A DNA stretch of 64,000 nt. It comes from Nemertoderma westbladi. Lineage: Eukaryota; Xenacoelomorpha; Nemertodermatida; Nemertodermatidae. The stretch spans positions 1-64,000 of the forward strand of contig JAUCBJ010007598.1 in assembly GCA_032718475.1 (NCBI GenBank), given 5' to 3'. Under the pieces are notes generated by a model. It saw only the letters and a program-made list of their open reading frames with translations. It did not search any database and was not told where the DNA came from. The position numbers were made by a program, and so were the translations under genes. The number at the start of each line of letters is the position of its first letter. Position 1 is the first letter of the stretch. Below are positions 46,774 to 56,426 of this stretch, one piece after another.

Positions 46774-49700
46774 TTATTTACTAGTATTAGGTGGAGATTT
46801 GTAGTCTCCAGACTCATTACGAGTCTCTTCAAGAAGTACGAGACGTTGAGTCGGTCTGTCTACTGTACGACCGTCAATTGTTCGTACCGTCACAGTTCTT
46901 GTCACTCCATCCATAGATGGATGTGTGGCTAAAATGACACCTGTTATCCAGAAGCGTCTTTTTAGATTCACTTCTGCCAACAGCACGTGATCTCCCGGCT
47001 TTAATGCACGGGTGTTATTGTACCAGTTTGTTCTGGCAGAAATAGAGGGCAAATAATGGTTTTGCCATATTTCCCAGAATTTGTTAGCCAGTAGTTGCGT
47101 GATTTTCCACGCTTTTCTCCCGTAACTATCGCTTTCCATTGGAATGGAAATCGGTGTCAAAGTCGTCGGTGCCTGCATTAGCAGGTGTGCCGGTGTCAAA
47201 GCGAACTGAGATTGTTTGTCATCGGGTACTAATACTATTGGTCTAGTATTTAGTATTGCCTCGATTTCAACAAACAATGTTGTCAGTTGGTCGTCGGTTA
47301 ATATGTGGTTTACTGGAATGACCTTTGCCATGGCTGTCTTTATAGATCTAATCAATCTCTCCCAAACTCCGCCTCTCCAAGGACTATCTGGAGGATTGAA
47401 CTTCCAAACAATCTTGTGAGGTTGCAGTTCGTTTGAGATTTGATCATGATCTAATTTCTTAAAGGCTCTAGCAATCTCATTCCGAGCACCAACGAAGTTT
47501 GTCCCTTGGTCTGAGTACAAGCATTTTACTAGTCCGCGTCTAGCGATAAATCGCCGCAGTGCTAGTATAAACGCGTTGGTGGAAAGATCCATCACACGTT
47601 CAATGTGGACTGCCCTACTGGACATACATGTGAAAATCAGTCCCCAGCGTTTTACTAGTATACGTCCACGTTTCGTATGTATGGGACCAAAGCAATCAAT
47701 TCCAGTCTCTGTAAAAGGTGGTCTGAATGCTTGAAGTCGTGCTTGTGGTAGTTCACTCATTTCTTGGGTACCTATTCTAGAATGTACCTTTTTACAAATA
47801 ATACACGTACGTGTCACTGAACTTAATGCTTTACTGGGTCTAATTAATACAAATCTAGTACGTAAGTAGGAAAGACAGTGGTGTCTTCCAGCGTGTTTCA
47901 GATGTAAATGTGCGTCCAGTATCATTGCACGTTGTAGTTCGTGATGTTGCGGTATTATTATTGGGTACCTAAAGTTTGTGTTAAAGTCAATGTTTTGAAG
48001 CCGAGATTTGTGACAAATTAAGCCATTATAAATTATCGGACTCCAACTCAGTATCGGTGACGACTTGATTGGTTGACCTTGATGTATAGATGTGAATTCG
48101 CGCGCGAAATATCGCAGTTGGTAATGGCGAATTAATTTGATCTCACACCTGTCAATCTCAGTCAATGTAAGTCGACGCGTAAAGTCGCGTTTGCCTTTAA
48201 CGTATTGTACAAAACGTACAATCCACGCTAATTTTCGGCAAGCGCTTGTCCAAGAATCTGTTAGGTTTACAATACGGTCGACGTAAGTATTTGTGACGTC
48301 ATCAGGTAAGTCAATGGAAATTTTGGAAGGTTTTGAATTACTAGAAGGGCCCACGGGTCCGCCGGTAAGTATTCCCTTGTTGACTGTTGATCCGTCCGGG
48401 TCTACAAGTAATTTGTCCTTCTTCGTCTTCTTACCTTGATCGTCAGTACTTTGTAAGTCGATCGTTAATGGTGGTTTGAACTCTATGGGGTCAGCAGGTT
48501 TTGGTAAACTTATTTTCCTGCCGACATTAATCCCAGGTCTCACCGTAGGTTGTAGGTTCGGTATGTCTCTTGAGCGCAAAGTAACACCTGTATTTACATT
48601 AGCGTAGGTACTACCCACATCTGTAATACATGAGGTTTCACCGTGCTTATGGTTGCTCAAGTGTGTCAAAATTGGTAGTTTGTCAATACAAGGCCGCTCC
48701 AATAGGGAAACTGCGGCTTTATTGTTAGTCAATACATTACTAGTGTCTAGTCGACTGTCTAGTAGTGTGTCTGGCGATACGTCTGGTAACGTATCTGGTT
48801 GTTTGTCAATAGAAGGCCGCTCCAATAGGGAAACTGCGGCTTTACTGTTTGTCAGTGCGTTACTAACGTCTGGTGGAACATTTTGTGATATGTCTGGCAA
48901 AATGTCTGGTTGGCTGTCTAGTAACGTGTCTGGTTGACCGTCTGGCGATATGTCTGGTGTAGAAAGGCTCGCAAGTCTTCCTCTCTTGACCTTTGAAGTT
49001 ATATCCTTCCATTTCGCCTTCGGTTTTTTCTTGATTTTTGTCGCCGTTGTCTTTTTCTTTGTCTTCCCCTTTTTTGGTTTCTTGATTTCGGCGTCCTTAG
49101 GAATGGTGTTGGACTTGTTGTCGTATAACGGAGGCCAATCTTGTGTCGATTTCTGCAAGAACTGGGGTCCGTGTTGCCAAAACTCTTTGTTCTCCGGTTT
49201 ACAGAATTCCTCAGGCATCATTCCTCGCGACGCAATATCAGCTGGGTTTTGTGGTCCGGGACAATGTCGCCAATCCTCTTTTATCGAACGGTCTAGAATC
49301 TCTGCGCGACGGTTAGCTACGAATGTCTTGAATTCGAGTGTGTCGTTGTTTATGTAAAATAAAACCAACGTCGCGTCAGTCCAATAAAATATCTGTAAAC
49401 TCGACTGTAGTTCTGTCTGTATGAGGTTCACGATGGTGGTTGACAGGGTCGCGGCTTGTAGCTCGGCTCGTGGTGTCGTCATATACTTAGTAGGCATGGT
49501 CTTAGCCTTGGAAGTAATGAGCGAAACATCGAACTCGTCTGATTCTACTTGTCTGCGCAAATACGCTGCCACACCAAACCCGTTGTCACTGGCGTCGGAA
49601 AAACAGTGTAGTTCCAAGTTGTCAGGAAATGTACTCTGTAATGGAAAGTAAACCCTGGGTATGGAATAATCCTCTAACGAAGACAATTCCGCCTCCCAGG

Positions 49701-52700
49701 TCTTCCATAAGTCCACTTGATCTGATGAGATCGGCTCGTCCCACGTTAGTCCATCCTTCCATATACTGCGCATATAAATGCGGGCTTGCAGTATCACTGG
49801 ACTGATGAATCCTAACGGGTCGAACAATCGGCTCAACTTTGACAAGCATGATCTCTTGGTCAGTGTGTTTCCTTGACTATCCAGTCTCACCTTCACTCGA
49901 AAGTTGTCTGTGTTTGGGTCCCAAAAGAGCCCCAACACCTTAGTCGTCGGTAGTGGTTCGAACTCTAGGTCTATGTCACCACCTCCACGCTCAGTAGTTC
50001 CGAATGAGTCAACTAATTCGGCACTGTTTGAGGCGAATTTGGTGAGGTTAAAACCTCCGCCCGCCAAGCAGTCCCGTAATTGATGTGCTACTGTTGTAGC
50101 ACGTTCTACTGTGTCGCAACTCTGTAAACCGTCATCAACGTAAAAGTCACGTTCTACAATTCTAATTATCTCTGGGTCATACAGATGTTTCTGATCTCTA
50201 GCGGCTTGCTTCAAGGCGTACATCGTACAATTCGGGCTGTCTCTGGCACCGAAAACGCGAACTTGCATTTGGTAAGTCGCTGGTGGTAGACTTAAGTCCC
50301 CTTCCGGATACCAGAGAAACCGCAAACTGTCTCTGTCTCGCTCTAACGCTTTTACTTGGTGAAACATCGCTTCAACGTCGCAAGTAAAGGCTACTTGACG
50401 CTGACGGAAGCGCATAATCACCCCCATAAGATAATTATTCATGTTCGGTCCATCCATCAACTCACTATTGAGGGACATTCCCTCAAACAGAGCCGCACAG
50501 TCATTGACTACGCGTACTTTATCTGGTTTGTCGGGATGTCTCACATAGTGATGTGGCAGGTAGTATGTCTGGTCGGTCACTCGCTCCGGGTTAGTCATTC
50601 GGATAGCGTATCCCTTCGTCAAATACGTCTCCATCTGAGTGTTATACTGCAGATGGGCTTTCTCGTCCTTTAATAGACGTTGTCGGATTGAGTGTAGACG
50701 TCTTAAAGCCAGTGGGTAGTTGTTTATAAGTTTAGGACTTTGGCTACGCCATAACATACCCACCTCGTAATGTCCGTCCTCCGTCTGTCGGATAGTATCC
50801 TCCATGATCTTCAGAGATTGTTTCTCCTGTTCCGACATACAAGGTTCGTAGCTACCAGGTTCAGCTGTATCTTGTTCTAACCACCTGATAGTCTTCTCCG
50901 TTAATTCTTTGTCCAAGGCGGCTTGTTCCAACTGATGAATTTTCAACGCGTCATCGTCGATATCGACGGGCACTGTTGAGGTTATTGGGGTAGGTAGACT
51001 CGCAAGCCTATCATCTGTCGTCGATGGAATCTCTAGCTGATTCGTCTTCCCCCCAAGTTCTAAACTCACCTTGTGGGTTAGCTGCTCCTTGTGACTTATC
51101 ATACTAGTTACACGTCTGTCATGTTTTGTCGACTGTAGTGTAGTATGGTTCACGTCGTGTGAAAAGGAATGGATTGAATTTGTAGTTAATAAACTACATG
51201 TACTCTGTACATCGTCTTCCTCGTCACTTACGTCTAGTGTGCGCACAGGCGCTCGAGTATACCACCCTATCGGCGTTCTGCAGGCGTATGCGTTTCCTGC
51301 TACAACTGCCGATGGTCTGGTTTCCCACACCTGGTGTAGGTTGAATTGGTCCGTCCCGATCAGCATTGCTACCGATCTATAATTGACAGGACATTCGGGT
51401 ACACCAAGGTGTCTGAAATACTTACGGTCCTCCAGAGATTGTTCCGGCACTGGACCTAGTAGGTTACTAAAGTCCTTCGTGGCCGCAAAGGTTAGATCTC
51501 TAAAGGGCAACAAAGACCTCTCCCTCTCGCTGTGTTGCGATTTTGGAAGAAGAGAGTCTAAGTCCAACTTAACTCGTGTCACTGGTATTGCACGCTGGCC
51601 GTGCATACTACTTACTGTATAACTGACGTGTTTACCTTGTCTGAGATCCGTTACGACGTCAGCTATCTTTTCATCCACGTAACTGTGAGATGAGGCTGAG
51701 TCTAGAATCGCGTAAATCCTCTTACTCCCTTTTGTGCCAGTAACTTTAATCGGGATTACACTGAATCCCTTCAGTTGGTCAGTGGTCAGGAGCGCGATTG
51801 ACGGTTGTTCGTCTCCATTAGAATATTCGTCGTCGTCTGATTCTTCGTCCGACGATCCGGATTGTTCTGAAAAGCAATCCTCTATATGGGTCACGAAAGT
51901 CGGAGTCGTTTTCGATTCTCGTTTTCGGTAAGCCGCATCACATCTCGCTGCTGCTTCCGGGTGTTCCCTGGCGAAGCGTTTCGTCGGCGTGTGGCTGTCT
52001 GTGTGGAGCAGACCGTCGTGGTTGCGTCCACAGGATGGACAAGTGTCGGTATTTGGGCAATCCTTACGGACGTGTCCGTGTCGCGTACACCGCCAACAAG
52101 AGTCCAGTGGCCGTATCTGCAGCCGTCGTTCTTCTGAGTTCAACTCGCGAAATTGTCGACAACCTCGTAACTTGTGACCAATATACCGCTTACCTAAATG
52201 TTCGCAGTATTGGCAGCCGTTGAAGTCGGCGCTGAGTTGCTGTCTCGTCTGTTTCGTCCCAATGGGCGCAGATACTCTATTACTGTCTGAGAATTGTCGT
52301 GATTCCGTCGGTGTGGCGTAAGTGGCCGTCTTTGTGGATGTTGTCTGGGGTTTTTGTCGGTTGGAGGATGGCAGTGTGATCCCTTCTGCCACGATGTGCT
52401 GGTCGGTATAGTTAGATCGAGTTTCTACTACCGCCTCCCTGGATATTAAAAGGTACACATCTTCTAATTTCAGGAATCCTCCTCGCTCCTCTCGCTGGTA
52501 TTCGACCTTCCTCCACTCCCGACGAAGTCGATGGTGGAGTCGTCCTATTATCTTTAATAGGACTGTAGGGGTATTCCCGTAATCAAGTTGTCCAATTGAT
52601 CTTAAGGTAGTGATAGCGTTCTTGATTTCGTCAGCTAGTTTTAGTAAGTCGACGGGTTTAGTGATAGCCCCTCCCTTACAGAGTTCTTCTATTACTGACC

Positions 52701-55614
52701 TGGCCATACTCACTGTACCTCCGTATATCGAAGTCAAACGATCGTACGCTAGTTCGAAAGCGTCTGGTACACCGACGAAAGTCTCCGCCAAACGTTTAGG
52801 TTCTCCTGACAACGTTTGGAGCAAGTAATTGAACTTCTCTCGTGATGTAAAGGCGCACACGGCGATCTGGGATTCAATATAGTCTACGAAGGTATGCCAG
52901 TGTTTTGAGCTACCGGAGAACTTCGGTGGTTGTTGTACCGGCAATCCCTGTCTGGCTGCGAATTTCGCTATCTCCTCGGCAACGTTCAGAGTTTCGCGTC
53001 CTTGGTTGGTAACCTGGTTGATGTTCTCCCTTCTTGGCGCTTTTCCCTGATACGATGTGGGGTTTGAAGGTACCGGTCTTTGTGGTCCCTTCGGGTGTCT
53101 ATTGTGTTCGAATTCGGTGTTCCTCGAACTATCGGTTTGAACTTCCTCCAGACGCTCCTCGATCTGAGCCAACTTGTTGACAACTGGTCGCAGAATGTCG
53201 GCGAACTGTTGTGTACTAATTGCGTCCGTTGGTTGTAACGCCTTCTGTGTTGGTGTATTCTGTGGAGGATTGTCTGCAAAGGAGTTGTCTGAACGCTCGC
53301 GTTTATATTCATCGGCCGCCCCTGTTCTAAATACCTCGCGTTTCGGGTAATCCGATTCGCTCGAAGTACTACTATCATCTGGATATGGTGGTCGACGTGC
53401 TCGCGTCCGTTGCGTCGTACGAATTCTAACGGTTCGTTTCGGAACATCGTCCACTGATCTCCGTTGTTCGGTAGGCTCACAAGTCTTCCTCGAAGTCGTA
53501 GATTGCGATGTAAACTGAACCGGTCGCGTCTCCACTGTTCTCCGTTGTTCGGTAGGCTCACAAGTCTTCCTCGAAGTCGTAGATTGCGATGTAAACTGAA
53601 CCGGTCGCATCTCCACTGTTCTCCGTTGTTCGGTAGGCTCACAAGTCTTCCTCGAAGTCGTAGATTGCGATGTAAACTGAACCGGTCGCGTCTCCACTGT
53701 TCTCCGTTGTTCGGTAGGCTCACAAGTCTTCCTCGAAGTCGTAGATTGCGATGTAAATTGGTTGAACGGTGGGCGAATGACAGCATTTGAATCCAAAGGC
53801 CTTGTTGGTCGAAACGTCATTGGGTAAGCGTAATGTGTAACGGGTTTTGGCGTCAAAGGTGGACTCACCTGTTTAGTCGTCAGTAGCGCAGGTCCGGTCA
53901 ATAAACTACTACGATCTGTAATCGGTGGGTTACTTACCTTGACTCTCGGAATAGGCGACGACGTTGCTCTTGGCGGTATAAACTCGTTCGGAATAACAAA
54001 CCTGTGTTCCGTCGCACCATGGATAGGAGAAATATCACTACTACCCGCAATCGAAACAGGTTCCTTAGTCGTAACCGGTGCAAACATATGAGTTACCTGT
54101 GGGAATCGTTGACACACGTCTTTTACTAATTGTCGTTCCCGTCCGGGTGCTCCTACGCTTCCTTCCTTCTTTCGTTCCTGAATTTGGCGATGTCTTACCT
54201 CTAACTGGTCCAAATCATGTCCGTCACGAGATCTCATCGATCGATCGCGGGCCCTTTGATCCAGATCTTCCTCAGCGTTCGCTAATTCTCTCGCCTTCTT
54301 CTCAAGTTCGAAATGAAGTTTAGCTGTCTTCTCTCGTTGTTCCGTTTGTCGTTGTTGCGCCTCAAATTCTGCTTGTCGTATGGCGGATTGAGCTTTTATT
54401 TGCCGTGTTTTCATTTCGGCCCGTGCTTCCGAAACTAACCTGTCTCGTTCTAATTCCGCCGCTGCCGCTGCCGCTTGTCGCTCTGACTCGGCCGCTGCCG
54501 CTGCCGCTTGTCGCTCTGACTCGGCCGCTGCCGCTACCGCTTGTCGCTCTGACTCGGCCGCTGCCGCTGCCGCTTGTCGTTCTACCTCGGCCGCTGCCGC
54601 TGCCGCTTGTCGGGCAATGTCTACTTCTAATCTTTCCACTTCAGCTGCTTCTAATTCAGCTTGTTCCTGTAGATGAGAGATTCTTGCTATATTCGCAACG
54701 CGTAGCTTCTCTTCCTCTACTGCTGCTTGCATCACTAGAAGTTGAGCTTGTTCTTCCATTTCTTGTCGTTGTTGGTGGAATTCTTGCTGTTGTCGAGCAA
54801 CTTCTGACGTGACTATACTTCCCTCGCAGATTTCGCTACGAATACTTACCAACGATTGGTCCAGTATTCCCGGTGCCGATTCAATTCGTACGGGTGAAGT
54901 TTCTTTCGTATATTCCGGCACGGTTTCCCAATCTCCGACGTCTTCGCCGCACATACGTAAGTGGTCCGTCAGGTGTTTTAATTGTCCATCCAGTCGGTAC
55001 AGTTCCTGTTCTTCCTCGGGTTGTAATAATTCGTCCGAAACTGACTCACCTAACAACTGGTCCGCTTGTTCCTGTTGTATCTGTCTAATCGTCGACTTAA
55101 ACTGAATCAGTTTCTCTCTAGTGATCATTAGTTTCTCTAGGATTCTAAGTTGAGTATCCATGTCCTGTCTCTGTCTAGCTAGATCTTGTAGGCCAACTAG
55201 ATTATCTACGGACTTATATACTTTACTCTGTACTCTAACCTGGAGGGTGTAGAACTCGAATCGAGACATCGGAGCGGTCAACCCGTCTAATATGCGTTGG
55301 CCTTCTCCAATACTCCTGGTAATATGCGCCATGTATCCACCGACGCTTCTAACCACACTTTCTGTGCTTCCTGCTGAACTTACCAATTCTGTTTCCCTAT
55401 ATCTAGGTTGCGGAACAGTTAGAAAGTCCTCGGTCCTGCCGTCGCCTCGTACTACGGCATCCGGTACTCCCGTTGGGTGTACTGGTGACGCACACGGTGT
55501 AGGTTCGGTAGGCTCGCGAGTCTTCCCCTGTGGTTCTTCCGCTGCTGACTTATCCGCGTCACATGAGTCATAGTCGGTTTGTGTGTTCTTCGTATAGTCT
55601 TGTTTGTCACTCAT
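46774..55614 (-). CDS. BEL/Pao Gag-Pol polyprotein, 2946 aa, uninterrupted
   Basis: The ORF starts with ATG at 55614. Order of segments by residue: a polar N-terminus with coiled coils (100-450), including five 11-residue Ala-rich repeats near 335-390; four 27-residue Thr/Ser/Arg repeats (about 615-725); the DUF1759 gag-like core (about 876-1010); zinc knuckles CWRCTRHGHVRKDC and neighbours (about 1140-1210); an aspartic protease with active site LDSASS (about 1305); RT with FYVDDGL (about 1825); RNase H with FSDASDNG (about 2005); a Lys-rich linker with a 41-residue duplication (about 2140-2320); then the integrase with HLKHAGRHH...C..C, GIDCFGP (about 2640), SDQGTNF (2704) and WERL (2751), and a DUF5641-like tail. 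Catalytic residues of RT and integrase are in place. There are no stops over 8.8 kb, so the copy may be active. It is longer than usual mainly through the gag and the RNase H-integrase linker. Confidence 0.93.
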   Translation of the reverse strand: MSDKQDYTKNTQTDYDSCDADKSAAEEPQGKTREPTEPTPCASPVHPTGVPDAVVRGDGRTEDFLTVPQPRYRETELVSSAGSTESVVRSVGGYMAHITRSIGEGQRILDGLTAPMSRFEFYTLQVRVQSKVYKSVDNLVGLQDLARQRQDMDTQLRILEKLMITREKLIQFKSTIRQIQQEQADQLLGESVSDELLQPEEEQELYRLDGQLKHLTDHLRMCGEDVGDWETVPEYTKETSPVRIESAPGILDQSLVSIRSEICEGSIVTSEVARQQQEFHQQRQEMEEQAQLLVMQAAVEEEKLRVANIARISHLQEQAELEAAEVERLEVDIARQAAAAAAEVERQAAAAAAESERQAVAAAAESERQAAAAAAESERQAAAAAAELERDRLVSEARAEMKTRQIKAQSAIRQAEFEAQQRQTEQREKTAKLHFELEKKARELANAEEDLDQRARDRSMRSRDGHDLDQLEVRHRQIQERKKEGSVGAPGRERQLVKDVCQRFPQVTHMFAPVTTKEPVSIAGSSDISPIHGATEHRFVIPNEFIPPRATSSPIPRVKVSNPPITDRSSLLTGPALLTTKQVSPPLTPKPVTHYAYPMTFRPTRPLDSNAVIRPPFNQFTSQSTTSRKTCEPTEQRRTVETRPVQFTSQSTTSRKTCEPTEQRRTVEMRPVQFTSQSTTSRKTCEPTEQRRTVETRPVQFTSQSTTSRKTCEPTEQRRSVDDVPKRTVRIRTTQRTRARRPPYPDDSSTSSESDYPKREVFRTGAADEYKRERSDNSFADNPPQNTPTQKALQPTDAISTQQFADILRPVVNKLAQIEERLEEVQTDSSRNTEFEHNRHPKGPQRPVPSNPTSYQGKAPRRENINQVTNQGRETLNVAEEIAKFAARQGLPVQQPPKFSGSSKHWHTFVDYIESQIAVCAFTSREKFNYLLQTLSGEPKRLAETFVGVPDAFELAYDRLTSIYGGTVSMARSVIEELCKGGAITKPVDLLKLADEIKNAITTLRSIGQLDYGNTPTVLLKIIGRLHHRLRREWRKVEYQREERGGFLKLEDVYLLISREAVVETRSNYTDQHIVAEGITLPSSNRQKPQTTSTKTATYATPTESRQFSDSNRVSAPIGTKQTRQQLSADFNGCQYCEHLGKRYIGHKLRGCRQFRELNSEERRLQIRPLDSCWRCTRHGHVRKDCPNTDTCPSCGRNHDGLLHTDSHTPTKRFAREHPEAAARCDAAYRKRESKTTPTFVTHIEDCFSEQSGSSDEESDDDEYSNGDEQPSIALLTTDQLKGFSVIPIKVTGTKGSKRIYAILDSASSHSYVDEKIADVVTDLRQGKHVSYTVSSMHGQRAIPVTRVKLDLDSLLPKSQHSERERSLLPFRDLTFAATKDFSNLLGPVPEQSLEDRKYFRHLGVPECPVNYRSVAMLIGTDQFNLHQVWETRPSAVVAGNAYACRTPIGWYTRAPVRTLDVSDEEDDVQSTCSLLTTNSIHSFSHDVNHTTLQSTKHDRRVTSMISHKEQLTHKVSLELGGKTNQLEIPSTTDDRLASLPTPITSTVPVDIDDDALKIHQLEQAALDKELTEKTIRWLEQDTAEPGSYEPCMSEQEKQSLKIMEDTIRQTEDGHYEVGMLWRSQSPKLINNYPLALRRLHSIRQRLLKDEKAHLQYNTQMETYLTKGYAIRMTNPERVTDQTYYLPHHYVRHPDKPDKVRVVNDCAALFEGMSLNSELMDGPNMNNYLMGVIMRFRQRQVAFTCDVEAMFHQVKALERDRDSLRFLWYPEGDLSLPPATYQMQVRVFGARDSPNCTMYALKQAARDQKHLYDPEIIRIVERDFYVDDGLQSCDTVERATTVAHQLRDCLAGGGFNLTKFASNSAELVDSFGTTERGGGDIDLEFEPLPTTKVLGLFWDPNTDNFRVKVRLDSQGNTLTKRSCLSKLSRLFDPLGFISPVILQARIYMRSIWKDGLTWDEPISSDQVDLWKTWEAELSSLEDYSIPRVYFPLQSTFPDNLELHCFSDASDNGFGVAAYLRRQVESDEFDVSLITSKAKTMPTKYMTTPRAELQAATLSTTIVNLIQTELQSSLQIFYWTDATLVLFYINNDTLEFKTFVANRRAEILDRSIKEDWRHCPGPQNPADIASRGMMPEEFCKPENKEFWQHGPQFLQKSTQDWPPLYDNKSNTIPKDAEIKKPKKGKTKKKTTATKIKKKPKAKWKDITSKVKRGRLASLSTPDISPDGQPDTLLDSQPDILPDISQNVPPDVSNALTNSKAAVSLLERPSIDKQPDTLPDVSPDTLLDSRLDTSNVLTNNKAAVSLLERPCIDKLPILTHLSNHKHGETSCITDVGSTYANVNTGVTLRSRDIPNLQPTVRPGINVGRKISLPKPADPIEFKPPLTIDLQSTDDQGKKTKKDKLLVDPDGSTVNKGILTGGPVGPSSNSKPSKISIDLPDDVTNTYVDRIVNLTDSWTSACRKLAWIVRFVQYVKGKRDFTRRLTLTEIDRCEIKLIRHYQLRYFAREFTSIHQGQPIKSSPILSWSPIIYNGLICHKSRLQNIDFNTNFRYPIIIPQHHELQRAMILDAHLHLKHAGRHHCLSYLRTRFVLIRPSKALSSVTRTCIICKKVHSRIGTQEMSELPQARLQAFRPPFTETGIDCFGPIHTKRGRILVKRWGLIFTCMSSRAVHIERVMDLSTNAFILALRRFIARRGLVKCLYSDQGTNFVGARNEIARAFKKLDHDQISNELQPHKIVWKFNPPDSPWRGGVWERLIRSIKTAMAKVIPVNHILTDDQLTTLFVEIEAILNTRPIVLVPDDKQSQFALTPAHLLMQAPTTLTPISIPMESDSYGRKAWKITQLLANKFWEIWQNHYLPSISARTNWYNNTRALKPGDHVLLAEVNLKRRFWITGVILATHPSMDGVTRTVTVRTIDGRTVDRPTQRLVLLEETRNESGDYKSPPNTSK
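48678..48960 (-). repeat. Two-copy 123-bp in-frame duplication and short Asp/Pro repeats in the pol linker
   Basis: GTTTGTCAATA-AAGGCCGCTC begins at 48678 and again at 48801, an offset of 123 bp (41 codons). Around it are many short GTCTGG-GATA/AACGTGTCT units encoding P-D-x-x-P/L-D. These lie between RNase H and integrase, outside known catalytic cores. Confidence 0.8.
53440..53762 (-). repeat. Four 81-bp in-frame repeats in gag, each carrying the dispersed motif
   Basis: The copies are spaced exactly 81 bp apart (motif positions 53473, 53554, 53635 and 53716) and are nearly identical. Each encodes FTSQSTTSRKTCEPTEQRR and about 8 more residues. Confidence 0.92.
54458..54615 (-). repeat. 33-bp Ala-rich coding repeat, about five copies
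   Basis: The units alternate GCCGCTGCCGCTGCCGCT with TGTCGCTCTGACTCG on the + strand, encoding ESERQ plus six Ala. It probably extends a coiled-coil helix. Confidence 0.88.
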
Positions 55615-56426
55615 TTCGGTAGTTGTAAGTCAAGTAAAGTGAGTGTCAAAGTATCGAGTTTACCGTATTTATATCTAAACGGTACTAATTACAGTCTTAT
55701 AAAATTAGCCTACCGGCCGATTTTATAGCAGATGGATAAAATTAGCCTAAACGGCCAATTTTACAGCAAATAAATGTCACGGAATAAGTATATAATAAAA
55801 TTAGCCTAGCGGCCAATTTTATAACAAATAAATCGGATAACGATATGCGTTATCAAAAGGTAAATTAAATACAATAATACGGACTAATTCAGCAATGAAC
55901 AAAGAAATCATACGGAATGCATAAATACTTGAGACAGTGGAACCCACAATAATTTTAACTAATACGGTAATGCCTAACTTATTTATGCAACTTTTCGAAC
56001 TCACCCACTCCAATAATTCTCCAGAAAAACAGATTCCCAGATACAAACCGAACGTGAACCTTTCCGTTTTTAACGTTGCGGACGAAACGCGATTTTCCCA
56101 ACCAAAGTTGTTGAGTTATCTATCTCCCAAACTTGCTAAACACGGTCTTGCTCCCGTTACAGTCTAGAAATGAGTTCTGAATCCTGAAAAACAAAAGAGT
56201 TAGGTTTTACTTTACGAAAATTTTGTACCGGTACAATATGGTATTTAAACCCCTTTTAAACACCGGATTTCAATTCCAAAATATTTTACACGCGGTTCAA
56301 ATCAAATTTTATTTCAAAAAATTAGCACTTAGCTAATCAAATATAAATTTTTACCTCAAAATACAAAATTTTCAAATAACTTTAGTCCTACCGAACCGTA
56401 GTTCAATAAAACACATTCCTACTAAT
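55615..56426 (-). promoter_or_regulatory. 5' leader of the BEL/Pao element
   Basis: Lies between the 5' terminal repeat and the Gag-Pol ATG. It holds three copies of a hairpin-forming unit (55698-55727, 55737-55765, 55795-55824): AAAATTAGCCTA, a 3-4 nt turn, then GGCC-ATTTTA. In retroelements this region carries packaging and translation signals; that role here is inference. The rest is AT-rich with a short ORF of no clear meaning. No tRNA primer-binding site is recognised next to 56427. Confidence 0.55.

Noticed and set aside
53464-53790. Opposite-strand ORF over the 81-bp repeats, and a second - strand ORF at 52986-53786
   Set aside because: Shadows of the Gag-Pol frame; the periodic peptides mirror the repeat and nothing follows them.
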